In this document: piece by piece, positions 16,869 to 26,524 of the stretch
Position numbering within the stretch: the stretch's first letter is position 1
How the letters are laid out: each line of letters begins with the position of its first letter
Made by a program: the position numbers and the translations under genes
Notes under the pieces: model-generated
What the model saw: only the letters and a program-made list of their open reading frames with translations
Databases searched by the model: none
Told to the model about the DNA's origin: nothing
Assembly: GCF_943908415.1 (NCBI RefSeq)
Contig: NZ_CALTSY010000005.1
Span: 41,545-105,544, forward strand
Direction: 5' to 3'
DNA length: 64,000 nucleotides
Origin: an uncultured Anaerococcus sp.
GTDB lineage: Bacteria; Bacillota; Clostridia; Tissierellales; Peptoniphilaceae

Positions 16869-17284
16869 TATATTTTTCTCACTTTCATTACGCTTTTATT
16901 TTTAAGTCTATTATCAATTGTTTTTACAACTGCAATCGAAATAGCAAAAAATACTAATATGGATAAAAGTGTGATTAAGTTTACATCAACACCTGAATTT
17001 TTAAAAAACGTATTAGCTAATAAAGCACCTAGAACAATCATTACAACAGGAAATACATATACATATATAGAGTATTTTGTTATATCCTGAGATTTACTTT
17101 CTAGTAATACTTTATCACCAGAAGAAATATTATCAGCTGAAAATACTTCAATAATAGTTTCTTCTTTTTTACCACAAGTTTCTTTGGCTGCACAAGCACC
17201 ACAAGCTTCTGATCTAGCCACACTTATAGTTAACTTTCCATTATTATTTTTAAGTACCGTTCCTTCTTTAATCATTGTTGTCAT
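16868..17284 (-). CDS. RseC/MucC family (SoxR-reducing system) membrane protein
   Basis: A 138-residue protein with an N-terminal cysteine cluster (ACGACAAKETCGKK, near residues 28-40) and two transmembrane helices near residues 75-95 and 102-122. This matches RseC, a family linked to RnfABCDGE electron transport, SoxR reduction and sigma-E control; its role in Firmicutes is unclear. I chose ATG 17284 because AGGAG lies eight bases upstream; the longer frame from 17302 starts inside the ribosome site region. It overlaps the aspS 3' end by 17 bases. Confidence 0.8.
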   Translation of the reverse strand: MTTMIKEGTVLKNNNGKLTISVARSEACGACAAKETCGKKEETIIEVFSADNISSGDKVLLESKSQDITKYSIYVYVFPVVMIVLGALLANTFFKNSGVDVNLITLLSILVFFAISIAVVKTIDNRLKNKSVMKVRKI

Positions 17285-19040
17285 TATAATCGCTCCTAAC
17301 ACTTAGACTAAGCTCAGCTAAAGATTTATCATCGACTTTAGTTGGTGCATCAGATAATGGACAAGTTGCGGATTGAGTTTTAGGGAATGCAATTACATCT
17401 TTAATATTATCTGTTTTAGCAAATAACATTAATAATCTATCCAATCCATAAGCAAGTCCAGCATGAGGTGGTGTTCCATATTTTAAAGCTTCAATAAAGA
17501 AACCAAATTTCTTTTCTATATCTTCTTCGGTTAAATTTAAGGCTTCAAATATTTCTTTTTGAAGTTCAGAATTATTAATTCTTACAGAACCTCCACCCAT
17601 TTCATCACCGTTAATTACAATATCATAAGCTTGTGTTCTTACTTTTTCAGGATGAGTTTTTAATAGTTCTATATCTTCTTCATTTGGCATTGTGAAAGGA
17701 TGGTGTTGAGATACATATCTATCTTCTTCTTCACTATATTCAAACATAGGGAAGTTTACTACCCATGTCAAGGCATAATCTTTTTCATAAAGATTATTAT
17801 CGCGAGCTACTTTATTTCTTAAAGCACCTAGTCCTTCTAATACTTTTTTATCTTTATCAGCTGCAATTAGAATTAAATCATTATCTTCTATACCAAGTTT
17901 TTCAATCATTTGATTTATAATATCTTCAGTTAAGAATTTATTAATTGATGAGTTTATTTCTTTACCATATTTAATATATGATAATCCACCTAATCCATAG
18001 TCTTTTACAAAATCAGTAAGTTTATCTAATTGTTTTCTTGAATATTTATCAGCTAAATTTTTAAAATTGATTGCTCTTACAGACTTTCCTTCATTTGTAT
18101 TGTTAGCAAATACTTTAAACTCACTATTCTTCCATATTTCAGATATATCATTAATTTTATATCCAAATCTTAAATCAGGTTTATCTGATCCATAAGAATT
18201 CATAGCTTCACTATAATCCATACGTGGTATTGGAAGAGTTAAGTCATAATCTGTATATTTATCAAATAGAGCTTTTAGAAGTCCTTCATTTACTTCTATT
18301 ACATCATCTTGGCTAGCAAAGGATAATTCCATATCTAGTTGTGTAAATTCAGGTTGCCTATTAGCTCTTAAATCTTCATCTCTAAAACATTTTACAACTT
18401 GAAAATATCTATCTAATGAACCAATCATCAAAATTTGCTTAAATAACTGAGGTGATTGAGGAAGAGCATAGAATTCGCCTGGTTCTAGACGTGATGGAAC
18501 TACATAGTCTCTTGCTCCTTCTGGAGTTGGTTTTGTTAAAAATGGTGTTTCAACTTCTGTAAAATCATGGTCATACATATACTCTCTTGCTGTACGAATT
18601 ATATCTGATCTTAACTTAAGATTTTTTTGAACAGATGCTTTTCTCATATCCAAGTATCTATATTTTAATTTAAGGTTTTCTGATACATCATCATTATCCT
18701 TTATGTAGATAGGTGGAGTATTAGCCTTATCTAAAATATTGATTTTTTCTGCTACTATCTCTACATCGCCTGTAGGAATATCAGGATTTTTTGACTCTCT
18801 CTCGCGAACATCACCCTTAACTTCTACAACATACTCACTTCCTAGATGGCTTGCTAATTCATGATTAGTTTCATCATCCTCACGAACAACTACTTGTGTA
18901 ATACCTGATTTGTCTCTTATATCAAAAAATACTAATGATCCAAGATTTCTCTTTTTTGCAACCCATCCCATAAGTACTACAGATTGCCCAATATTTTCGC
19001 TTCTTAATTCTCCACACATGTGACTTCTTTTAAATTCCAT
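17268..19040 (-). CDS. aspS: Aspartyl-tRNA synthetase
   Basis: Class II synthetase charging tRNA-Asp (possibly also tRNA-Asn). At 590 aa it is the bacterial form: the N-terminal OB anticodon-binding domain (MGWVAKKRNLGSLVFFDIRD), catalytic motifs (TEVETPFLTKPTPEGARDY, FRDEDLRANRQPEFTQLD), an inserted GAD domain and motif 3 (GLAYGLDRLLML). AspRS of this size can be discriminating or not, which I cannot tell here. Flanked by an MBL hydrolase and rseC in one operon. Confidence 0.97.
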   Translation of the reverse strand: MEFKRSHMCGELRSENIGQSVVLMGWVAKKRNLGSLVFFDIRDKSGITQVVVREDDETNHELASHLGSEYVVEVKGDVRERESKNPDIPTGDVEIVAEKINILDKANTPPIYIKDNDDVSENLKLKYRYLDMRKASVQKNLKLRSDIIRTAREYMYDHDFTEVETPFLTKPTPEGARDYVVPSRLEPGEFYALPQSPQLFKQILMIGSLDRYFQVVKCFRDEDLRANRQPEFTQLDMELSFASQDDVIEVNEGLLKALFDKYTDYDLTLPIPRMDYSEAMNSYGSDKPDLRFGYKINDISEIWKNSEFKVFANNTNEGKSVRAINFKNLADKYSRKQLDKLTDFVKDYGLGGLSYIKYGKEINSSINKFLTEDIINQMIEKLGIEDNDLILIAADKDKKVLEGLGALRNKVARDNNLYEKDYALTWVVNFPMFEYSEEEDRYVSQHHPFTMPNEEDIELLKTHPEKVRTQAYDIVINGDEMGGGSVRINNSELQKEIFEALNLTEEDIEKKFGFFIEALKYGTPPHAGLAYGLDRLLMLFAKTDNIKDVIAFPKTQSATCPLSDAPTKVDDKSLAELSLSVRSDYNDNND

Positions 19041-19049
19041 TATATCTCC

Positions 19050-19655
19050 TTATTGAAAAAATTGATTGTATTGTTTTTCATAGCCAATAGTTGTATCGGC
19101 TCTATGACCTGGATAAACTTTTGTATCTGGATTAAGTATTCCTAATTTATTTTTAATTGAATCTATAAGTGTATTATAGTCTCCTCCTGGAAAATCAGTC
19201 CTACCAATTGTTAGTTTAAATAGACTATCACCAGTAAACACCATATCATCGATAATATAACTCATTGAATCTATAGTATGTCCAGGTGTCTTTATAGCAA
19301 GTATTTTATATTCAGTAATAATCTCTCCATCTTCTACATACTTATCTATAGGAACATATAAATCATCATAGTCATAGGCTAGATTGTAATTTTTATCATT
19401 GGCAATTTCTTTAGCATCATTTGAAGCGTAGACATCTACTTCATAAAGATTTTTATAGTATTCTAAGCCTAATACATGGTCAAAATGGGTATGGGTCTGT
19501 AAGATAAAGTCAATTTTTATATTATTTTCTGATATATACTTATCAACCGCTTCATCCCTATCAGCACAATCCACTATGAATCCATGACCATCTTCTCCAC
19601 TTACTACATATAGATTTGTAAGTGCGGGCCCCAAAATAAATCTCTTAACTTGCAT
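19050..19655 (-). CDS. Metallo-beta-lactamase fold hydrolase (glyoxalase II-like, YqgX type)
   Basis: A 201-residue zinc hydrolase. The metal motif is QTHTHFDHVLG; later ligands are in KTPGHTIDSMSY, FTGDSLF and YPGHRADTTIG. The YqgX/GloB-like subgroup hydrolyses thioesters in some species, but the actual substrate here is unknown. It lies between dtd and aspS. Confidence 0.85.
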   Translation of the reverse strand: MQVKRFILGPALTNLYVVSGEDGHGFIVDCADRDEAVDKYISENNIKIDFILQTHTHFDHVLGLEYYKNLYEVDVYASNDAKEIANDKNYNLAYDYDDLYVPIDKYVEDGEIITEYKILAIKTPGHTIDSMSYIIDDMVFTGDSLFKLTIGRTDFPGGDYNTLIDSIKNKLGILNPDTKVYPGHRADTTIGYEKQYNQFFQ

Positions 19656-20105
19656 TTAAAGTATCCTTTCACTATCAATTATTATAGTACATGGCCCATC
19701 ATTTGTAAGGCCTACTTTCATATCAGTTTGAAATTGACCGCTTTCTACTTCAAAACCATCTTCTAACAATTGATTTTTAAGTATTTCATAAAATTCATTA
19801 GCCTTATCTGGCTTTGCTGATTCTATAAAACTTGGTCTATTTCCTTTTCTGACATCTCCATATAAGGTGAATTGTGAGACAAGGAGAATCTTACCACCTA
19901 CATCTGTTAAGGAAAGATTCATTTTGCCCTGTTCATCCTCAAAAATTCTCAATTTTTCAATTTTTTTCTTAATATATGCTAAATCATCTAAGTTATCAGA
20001 CTCTTTTATAGCGACTAAGACTAGTAAGCCTTTATCTATTTTAGAAACTTCTTTTTTATCTACTACTACATTTGCTTGTGTTACTTTTTGTATTACTGCT
20101 CTCAT
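19656..20105 (-). CDS. dtd: D-aminoacyl-tRNA deacylase
   Basis: Hydrolyses D-aminoacyl-tRNA and glycine mischarged on tRNA-Ala. The 149 residues start MRAVIQKVTQANVVVD and show the SQFTLYGDV motif with its catalytic Thr and the cross-subunit Gly-cisPro motif in LTNDGPCTIIID. The rel-dtd order with one-base overlap is the standard Firmicutes arrangement. Confidence 0.96.
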   Translation of the reverse strand: MRAVIQKVTQANVVVDKKEVSKIDKGLLVLVAIKESDNLDDLAYIKKKIEKLRIFEDEQGKMNLSLTDVGGKILLVSQFTLYGDVRKGNRPSFIESAKPDKANEFYEILKNQLLEDGFEVESGQFQTDMKVGLTNDGPCTIIIDSERIL

Positions 20106-22303
20106 TAATTATTCACCCTATATACACTATGAACTGAACTTATTGACTTTAACTTTGCTATTACATCATCTAGCTGCTTTGTATCATTAACTTCAACTGT
20201 AAGATCTATAATCCCGTCTACACTATCATTTAATCTTGCATTCATTCCTGCAATATTTACATCAACTGAGCTAATCATCTTTGTTATATCATATATAACT
20301 GATGGAGAATTGGCACATAAAATTTGTATTTTAACCATAAACTTATCAGTAGACTCATTTTGCCAGTATACATCGATAAGTCTTTCTGGTGCATGAGTTT
20401 TTATAATGTTTGGGCAAGATTTAGTATGGACTGATATTCCATTTCCTTTTGTTATGAATCCAATTATCTGGTCACCTGGAACTGGTGTACAGCATCTAGC
20501 AAACTTAACTTCTATACCTTCTCCAAAATCGCTTACCCTTACCTCACCCTTAGAAGAATTTGAAGTTGTTGATGTACTTTCTTTGTTTATAAATTCTACT
20601 GGATTTGATAAATCTTTATCTTTTTTTTCTAATTCTTTTTCTCTTTTTATTAATTTTTGAATTACTTGTTCGCTTGTTAATTTTCCATAACCAACTGATG
20701 CGTACATTTCATCCTGAGTTGGAAATCCTAATTCATTTGATATTTCATCTAACCACTCTTCTTTTAAAAGTGATTTATAAGCTGATCTATGTTTTTTAAT
20801 ATCTTTTATTATTTGATTTTTACCAAGTTCAATGTTTTCTTCTTTGCCATTTTTCTTAAAGAATTGTTTAATCTTATTTTTAGCTTGATTACTTTTTACA
20901 ATATTAAGCCAATCCCTACTTGGTCCTTGAGAATTTTTGCTTGTCAAAATCTCTACTACATCACCTGTTTTTAGATTTTGTGTAATAGGTACTATAGAAC
21001 CATTTACCTTAGCTCCTATACAGCTATTGCCTACTTCAGTATGGACCTTATAGGCAAAATCTATAGCACATGATCCTATAGGCAGAGAATAGATTTCTCC
21101 AGCTGGAGAATATACATATATTTCTCTAGAAAAGAAATCTGTCTTAAGGGTTTCCATAAAGGCTTTACTATCCTCATCAGCACCCCCTTCTCTTTGCCAT
21201 TCCATAATGCGTCTTAAAAATTCCATGGCATCATCGAATTCTGATTCTTTAGTCTTATTTTCCTTATAACGCCAATGAGCTGCTACACCGTATTCACACT
21301 CTTTATGCATTTGACGGGTTCTAATTTGAACCTCAAAAGGTCTTGAATCTTCTCCAAAAACAGTAGTATGCAATGACCTATATCCGTTTGGCTTAGGCTG
21401 GCCTATATAATCTTTTATCCTATTTGGTATTGGCTTCCAAAGGGAGTGAACTTTTCCTAAAACCTCATAGCACTCTGCAATGGTATCAACTAAAACCCTT
21501 ACAGCTGTCAAATCGTAGATCTCTTCAAATACAATATTATTTCGCATCATCTTTTTATAGATTGAATATAGAGATTTTGGTCTACCACTAATTTCATAGT
21601 CTATGTTTGAACCATTCAATGAATCTTTTAATGTTTCTATTATTTCATTGATATAAGCTTCTCTTTCACGTCTTTTTTGAGAAACCATTTCTGCAAGTTC
21701 ATAATATTTTTGAGGCTCTTGATATCTAAAACATAAATCTTCAAGTTCCCATTTTATAGAATATATACCAAGTCTATGAGCTAGGGGAACATATATTTCA
21801 ATGGTTTCTGTAGCTGTTTGTACTTGTTTTTCACGAGTCTTATATTCCAAAGTTCTCATATTGTGAAGTCTATCGGCAAGCTTTATTAAAACAACTCTAA
21901 CATCATTGCTCATAGCCATAACCATTTTTCTGATGTTTTCAGCTTGTTTTTCTTCTCTAGAACTATAATTTAAATTCTTAAGTTTAGTTACTCCATCTAC
22001 TAGAAAAGTTATTTCTTCACCAAAGATTTCTTTCATTTCATCATAGCTTACTTCAGTATCTTCTAATACATCATGCATAAGGCCTGCACAAATAGTCTGA
22101 TCATCGAGTTTCATATTTGATAAAGTAGTTGCTACAGCTATAGGATGAATAAAATAGTCTTCTCCTGAATTTCTTTTTTGACCTCTGTGATTGACTTCAG
22201 CAAAGAAATATGCTTTTTTTATCAAATCAATATCAGAGTTTGGGTTATTATCTAGTATGATTTCTTTAAATTTTTGATATTCTTGTTCAAAATCTGTTGT
22301 CAT
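20105..22303 (-). CDS. rel: Bifunctional (p)ppGpp synthetase/hydrolase Rel
   Basis: Stringent-response enzyme of 732 aa. The N-terminal HD hydrolase includes HPIAVATTLSNM and LMHDVLEDT with its HD pair, then KLADRLHNMRTL. The synthetase domain includes GRPKSLYSIYKKM and GYRSLHTTVFG. TGS, CC (RCCTPVPGDQIIGF) and ACT domains follow. The intact HD residues mean it should both make and degrade the alarmone. It follows recJ with a 7-base gap. Confidence 0.96.
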   Translation of the reverse strand: MTTDFEQEYQKFKEIILDNNPNSDIDLIKKAYFFAEVNHRGQKRNSGEDYFIHPIAVATTLSNMKLDDQTICAGLMHDVLEDTEVSYDEMKEIFGEEITFLVDGVTKLKNLNYSSREEKQAENIRKMVMAMSNDVRVVLIKLADRLHNMRTLEYKTREKQVQTATETIEIYVPLAHRLGIYSIKWELEDLCFRYQEPQKYYELAEMVSQKRREREAYINEIIETLKDSLNGSNIDYEISGRPKSLYSIYKKMMRNNIVFEEIYDLTAVRVLVDTIAECYEVLGKVHSLWKPIPNRIKDYIGQPKPNGYRSLHTTVFGEDSRPFEVQIRTRQMHKECEYGVAAHWRYKENKTKESEFDDAMEFLRRIMEWQREGGADEDSKAFMETLKTDFFSREIYVYSPAGEIYSLPIGSCAIDFAYKVHTEVGNSCIGAKVNGSIVPITQNLKTGDVVEILTSKNSQGPSRDWLNIVKSNQAKNKIKQFFKKNGKEENIELGKNQIIKDIKKHRSAYKSLLKEEWLDEISNELGFPTQDEMYASVGYGKLTSEQVIQKLIKREKELEKKDKDLSNPVEFINKESTSTTSNSSKGEVRVSDFGEGIEVKFARCCTPVPGDQIIGFITKGNGISVHTKSCPNIIKTHAPERLIDVYWQNESTDKFMVKIQILCANSPSVIYDITKMISSVDVNIAGMNARLNDSVDGIIDLTVEVNDTKQLDDVIAKLKSISSVHSVYRVNN

Positions 22304-22310
22304 ATATACC

Positions 22311-24041
22311 TCATCTTATATCAATTAGTTTTAACTGAAGATTTATATTGCCTCTAAACTCATTGATATCGGGGTAATAAACTATATCGATTTTACTGCC
22401 TACAATATTATCTCCAAATTTGTCTTTTAAATATTCATAATCGCTTACTGCATTAAACTTAATAGCATTTATACAAGAACTATTCTTTTTTAATGATAAT
22501 CTCATGGTCTTTTTATCCTTACCAATCATATCACATCTTGCTATATATAAATTTTTGTCAGCAAATATTGGTTTTTCAAAATCTTTACCAAAGGGTTCTA
22601 ATTTTTTTAGACTTTGTGCAAATTCTAAGGATAATTTTGATATATCGATGGCTTGGTCAATATTTATTACCTTCTCTTTTTCTTTTGCACTAAGTTTAGA
22701 GTGGCTATTTAAAAACTCTCTAAATTCGTCTATTTGATCAGTCTTAATTGATAGACCACAGGCCATTGGATGACCACCAAATGATTCTAAGTTTTCTCTG
22801 TATTTTGATACTCCCACATATATATTGTAAGTATCTATAGACCTACCAGAGCCTTTGGCTATTCCTTCAGTATTTGAATCTGAAAGAATAATAGTTGGTC
22901 TGTAATATTTTTCTTTGATCCTACCAGCTACAATTCCACATATAGATTCATTTATAGAAGCTTCATAAACTACAATTATATCGTCATTGTAATATTTATT
23001 ATCTTCTATAATCTTTATGCACTTATCTAATCCTTCTTCAGTCAAGTTTTTTCTCTCATTATTTAAAGCAACCAAGTTTTTAGATAATTCATATATTCTA
23101 TCAATATCTTCTTCCATCAAAATCTCTATTGCTTCTTTTGCTGTAGATAGCCTGCCTGTAGCATTCATGATAGGTCCTAAAATAAATCCTAAAGTATAAA
23201 CATCTATTTCCCTATCCCATGAGCTTTCCTCTAGTAATGCCTTTATTCCTAGCTTATCTGTGTAGTTTAACCTTTTTAAGCCCTCTATTACAAAAATTCT
23301 ATTTTCATCTGTAAGAGAAACCATATCACAAACGGTTCCCATGGCTACATATTCTAATAAACTATATAAATAGTCTAAATCTCCCTCTAGTTTTTCAAAT
23401 AGTGCCGATATAAGTTTAAAACAAACACCTGCTCCACACAAATCAGTAAAAGGATAGGAAGAATCAAGCCTTTTTGGATTTATAACCGCATTCGCTTCTG
23501 GTAAAATTTGAGCTTGCCATTCTCCATCTTTTTTAGTCTCAATTTCATGATGGTCGGTAACTATAACATCAAGTCCTGCGTCTTTTAACATTTTTACTTG
23601 ATCAAATCCTGTTATTCCATTATCACATGTTATTATTAAACTTACCTTATCATCTATGGCTTTTTGTGCCATGCCAGTTGATATTCCATATCCTTCCTCA
23701 ACTCTTTGAGGAATATCATAACTTATTAAATCATAATAATATAGTAGACCATCTAAAAGAGTCATAACAGAGGCTATACCATCTTGATCATAGTCACCAA
23801 ATATTCTAATTTCTCCACCATTTTTCATGGTTTCGATTATTAGGCTAATTGCCTTATCCATATCCTTGAGTAAAAAAGGATCATGCAATTTTAATAAACT
23901 TGGTTTTAAGAACATATCCACAGTTTGGGGGTCAACTATATCACGATTACCTAAAATAAGTGCCTCAAGTTTTGTTATATCCTTATTTTTAAGATTATTG
24001 ATGTAGTTTTCTTTCTTATTATATATAAACCAATTACTCAT
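22311..24041 (-). CDS. recJ: Single-stranded-DNA exonuclease RecJ
   Basis: 5'-3' ssDNA exonuclease of DNA repair. The 576 residues carry the DHH phosphoesterase motifs (IFGDYDQDGIASVM, ITCDNGITG, VTDHHEIE), the DHHA1 motif (SFGGHPMACGLSI) and a C-terminal OB domain. It is compact, lacking the longer C-terminal extension of some Bacillus RecJ proteins. An extended -10 promoter lies just upstream, after the yajC terminator, so recJ probably starts the recJ-rel-dtd unit. Confidence 0.95.
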   Translation of the reverse strand: MSNWFIYNKKENYINNLKNKDITKLEALILGNRDIVDPQTVDMFLKPSLLKLHDPFLLKDMDKAISLIIETMKNGGEIRIFGDYDQDGIASVMTLLDGLLYYYDLISYDIPQRVEEGYGISTGMAQKAIDDKVSLIITCDNGITGFDQVKMLKDAGLDVIVTDHHEIETKKDGEWQAQILPEANAVINPKRLDSSYPFTDLCGAGVCFKLISALFEKLEGDLDYLYSLLEYVAMGTVCDMVSLTDENRIFVIEGLKRLNYTDKLGIKALLEESSWDREIDVYTLGFILGPIMNATGRLSTAKEAIEILMEEDIDRIYELSKNLVALNNERKNLTEEGLDKCIKIIEDNKYYNDDIIVVYEASINESICGIVAGRIKEKYYRPTIILSDSNTEGIAKGSGRSIDTYNIYVGVSKYRENLESFGGHPMACGLSIKTDQIDEFREFLNSHSKLSAKEKEKVINIDQAIDISKLSLEFAQSLKKLEPFGKDFEKPIFADKNLYIARCDMIGKDKKTMRLSLKKNSSCINAIKFNAVSDYEYLKDKFGDNIVGSKIDIVYYPDINEFRGNINLQLKLIDIR

Positions 24042-24065
24042 TGCATCACCCTTTCGTATAGAAAA

Positions 24066-24074
24066 ATTATACCA
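24066..24074 (-). promoter_or_regulatory. Extended -10 promoter of recJ operon
   Basis: The minus strand reads TGGTATAAT (TATAAT at 24066-24071), an extended -10 element about 25 bases from the recJ start. No good -35 hexamer at 17 bases was seen. Confidence 0.55.
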
Positions 24075-24093
24075 TTTTTTAACAATTTATAAA

Positions 24094-24116
24094 GAAAAAG
24101 AGGCTTCTATGCCTCT
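24094..24116 (-). terminator. Intrinsic terminator after yajC
   Basis: Stem AGAGGC / GCCTCT with a six-base loop, followed by TTTTTC on the minus strand, overlapping the yajC stop codon. It ends the ruvC-ruvA-ruvB-queA-tgt-yajC operon. Confidence 0.8.
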
Positions 24117-24375
24117 AAGAAATTATGTTTTTTATTTCTGATTTTTGGATTTTTAGTTTACTTATACTATCTTCTTCTCCGCTTAAAATAGTTATAATGT
24201 CACCCTCTATATGGGTAACTTCTCCGATAATACCTGAATTAGTTACTATATTACTTCCTATATCAATATTATCATTTACAAACTCTCTATTTTTTCTGAT
24301 TTTTAAATCATCTTTTATAGATTTCTCATAAAATCCTATACACAAAACGATTAATATTATATATTCTAGTTTCAT
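24115..24375 (-). CDS. yajC: YajC-like Sec translocase accessory protein
   Basis: An 86-residue protein: one N-terminal transmembrane helix (LEYIILIVLCIGFYE), then the YajC beta-domain with NIVTNSGIIGEVTHIEGDIITI. YajC associates with SecDF-YidC. The position after tgt is typical of the queA-tgt-yajC-secDF order, although secDF does not follow here. The family is short and weakly conserved, and this member lacks the usual RPQ-K motif after the helix, so the call rests on the beta-domain and context. Confidence 0.78.
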   Translation of the reverse strand: MKLEYIILIVLCIGFYEKSIKDDLKIRKNREFVNDNIDIGSNIVTNSGIIGEVTHIEGDIITILSGEEDSISKLKIQKSEIKNIIS

Positions 24376-25493
24376 TAATAGCCGTATTTAGAGTAAAATT
24401 CTTCCTTATATTCTAGGAATCTATCTTCCATAATAGCTTGTCTGATATTTTCGCACATTTGTAGGAGAAAATACAAATTATGATAAGTTAATAGCCTAGC
24501 GCCTAATATCTCATTTACATTTACTAAATGTCTTATATATGCACGAGAGTAATTTTTACATGTATAGCAATCACATTCGGAATCTAGAGGGCTAAAGTCA
24601 TCTTTGTAAGCTGCATTTCTTACAACCAGTCTTCCATGAGAAGTTAAAGCTGTACCGTTTCTAGCAATTCTTGTGGGTAAAACACAATCTGCCATATCTA
24701 TACCTGCCTGAAATGACTCGAATAGATAATCTGGAGTCCCCACTCCCATATTATATCTTGGCTTATCCTCTGGTAATAATGGTGTTGTAAAGTTTAGAAT
24801 ATCAATCATTTCCTCTTTAGTCTCTCCAACAGACAATCCACCAATAGAAAAACCATCAAAATCCATAGCAGTTGTTTCAATCACAGATTTTTCCCTTAAG
24901 TCCTTATACAAGCCGCCTTGGACAATCCCAAAAAGAGATTGGTCTGGATATGAATGTTCTTTATGATAGTCAAGTCCTCTTTTTGCCCAACGTATAGTGC
25001 GTTCCATAGACTGTTTTACATAATCATAATCAGCAGGAGCTTCTACGCATTCATCAAAACTCATCATTATATCTGAATGTATATCATTTTGTATTTCTAT
25101 TGATTTTTCAGGAGTAAATAAATGTTTTGACCCATCTATATGTGATCTAAATTCAACTCCATTTTCATTTATTTTTCTACGTTCTGCTAAAGAAAATACT
25201 TGAAATCCACCACTATCTGTCAATATTGGCATATCCCAATTCATAAATTTATGGAGCCCTCCGGCTTTTCTCATAATCTCCATACCTGGTTTTAGATATA
25301 AATGATAGGTATTACCTAAAATAATCTTTGAACCCATCTCTTCTAATTCTTCTACACTCATAGTTTTTACTGTCCCTAGAGTGCCAACTGGCATGAATAT
25401 AGGAGTTGGAATATCTCCATGAGCTGTATGTATTACACCAACTCTTGCGTTTGAATTTTTATCTTTTTTTATTACTTCAAATTTTAATCCCAT
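24375..25493 (-). CDS. tgt: Queuine tRNA-ribosyltransferase (TGT)
   Basis: Exchanges guanine 34 for preQ1 in GUN-anticodon tRNAs. The 372 residues carry ILTDSGGFQVFSLA with the catalytic Asp, GIVQGGLYKDLR, FSIGGLSVGE and the zinc site CDCYTCKNY with the later His of LTYHNLYF. AAGGGG precedes the ATG. Linked with queA upstream, the next enzyme acting on its product. Confidence 0.97.
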   Translation of the reverse strand: MGLKFEVIKKDKNSNARVGVIHTAHGDIPTPIFMPVGTLGTVKTMSVEELEEMGSKIILGNTYHLYLKPGMEIMRKAGGLHKFMNWDMPILTDSGGFQVFSLAERRKINENGVEFRSHIDGSKHLFTPEKSIEIQNDIHSDIMMSFDECVEAPADYDYVKQSMERTIRWAKRGLDYHKEHSYPDQSLFGIVQGGLYKDLREKSVIETTAMDFDGFSIGGLSVGETKEEMIDILNFTTPLLPEDKPRYNMGVGTPDYLFESFQAGIDMADCVLPTRIARNGTALTSHGRLVVRNAAYKDDFSPLDSECDCYTCKNYSRAYIRHLVNVNEILGARLLTYHNLYFLLQMCENIRQAIMEDRFLEYKEEFYSKYGY

Positions 25494-25501
25494 ATTTCCC
25501 C

Positions 25502-26524
25502 TTAATGTATATACATAGCATCGCCAAAACTAAAAAACCTATATTTATCTTCCACTGCATGCTTATAGGCATTTAATATAATATCTTTTGATGTAAACGC
25601 GGCTACAAGCATTACAAGTGTTGATTTTGGCAAGTGAAAGTTAGTTATAAGAGCATCTACAACTTGGTATTTAAAACCTGGATAAATAAATATATCTGTC
25701 CATCCAGAATCTTTCTTAACTTCTCCATATTTTTTATAAACTGATTCTAAAGTTCTAATACTTGTAGTACCAGTAGCTACAACCTTATTTCCTCTATCAT
25801 GAGCTTGATTAATAATATCAGCGGTATCTTGACTTATAGTGTAAAATTCACTATGCATCTTATGCTCTGTTATATCTTCTACACTCACTGGCCTAAAAGT
25901 TCCTAGGCCTACATTTAAGGTTAGATAAGCAAGTTTTATTCCTTTATCTTCTATTTCTTCTAAAAGTTCTTTTGTAAAGTGTAGTCCTGCTGTTGGTGCT
26001 GCTACAGATCCTGGGTTTTTAGAGTAGACTGTTTGATACTCTTCAGGTTCTTCTAATTCCTCTTTTATATAAGGGGGTAGTGGAACATTTCCTAATTTAT
26101 CTAAAATTTCGTTAAAAATACCTTCATATGAGAATTCTATAATTCTATTTCCATCTTCTTTTATATCTTTAACTTCACAGGATAAGTCTTCAGAAAATAT
26201 AACTTTACTTCCTATTTTCATTTTCTTTCCAGGGCGAACTAAGCATTCCCATATTTTACCTTCTGTATTTGTTAATAAGAAAACTTCTATAGTTTCTTCT
26301 TTCCCTTCTCTATGTCCAAAAAGCCTAGCCGGAATAACTCTTGTGTCATTCATAACTAGGACATCACCGGGATTTAAATAATCTATAATATCATAGAAAT
26401 ATTTATCTTCCATTTCTCCTGTCTCTTTATCAAGAACCAGCATTCTAGCATGATCTCTTTTTTCTGTAGGGTGTTGTGCTATTAGTTCTTCTGGTAAATA
26501 ATAATCAAAATCGTCTGTCTTCAT
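25502..26524 (-). CDS. queA: S-adenosylmethionine:tRNA ribosyltransferase-isomerase
   Basis: Converts preQ1-tRNA to epoxyqueuosine-tRNA. The 340 residues start MKTDDFDYYLPEELIAQ and contain MNDTRVIPARL, SVAAPTAGLHFT and ITNFHLPKSTLVMLV. GAGGAA precedes the ATG, which directly follows the ruvB stop. No queG/queH or preQ1 synthesis genes are in the window, so the precursor may be salvaged or encoded elsewhere. Confidence 0.97.
   Translation of the reverse strand: MKTDDFDYYLPEELIAQHPTEKRDHARMLVLDKETGEMEDKYFYDIIDYLNPGDVLVMNDTRVIPARLFGHREGKEETIEVFLLTNTEGKIWECLVRPGKKMKIGSKVIFSEDLSCEVKDIKEDGNRIIEFSYEGIFNEILDKLGNVPLPPYIKEELEEPEEYQTVYSKNPGSVAAPTAGLHFTKELLEEIEDKGIKLAYLTLNVGLGTFRPVSVEDITEHKMHSEFYTISQDTADIINQAHDRGNKVVATGTTSIRTLESVYKKYGEVKKDSGWTDIFIYPGFKYQVVDALITNFHLPKSTLVMLVAAFTSKDIILNAYKHAVEDKYRFFSFGDAMYIH

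Noticed and set aside
19867..20974. Plus-strand open frames opposite dtd and rel
   Set aside because: Antisense shadows; the minus-strand genes account for the sequence fully.
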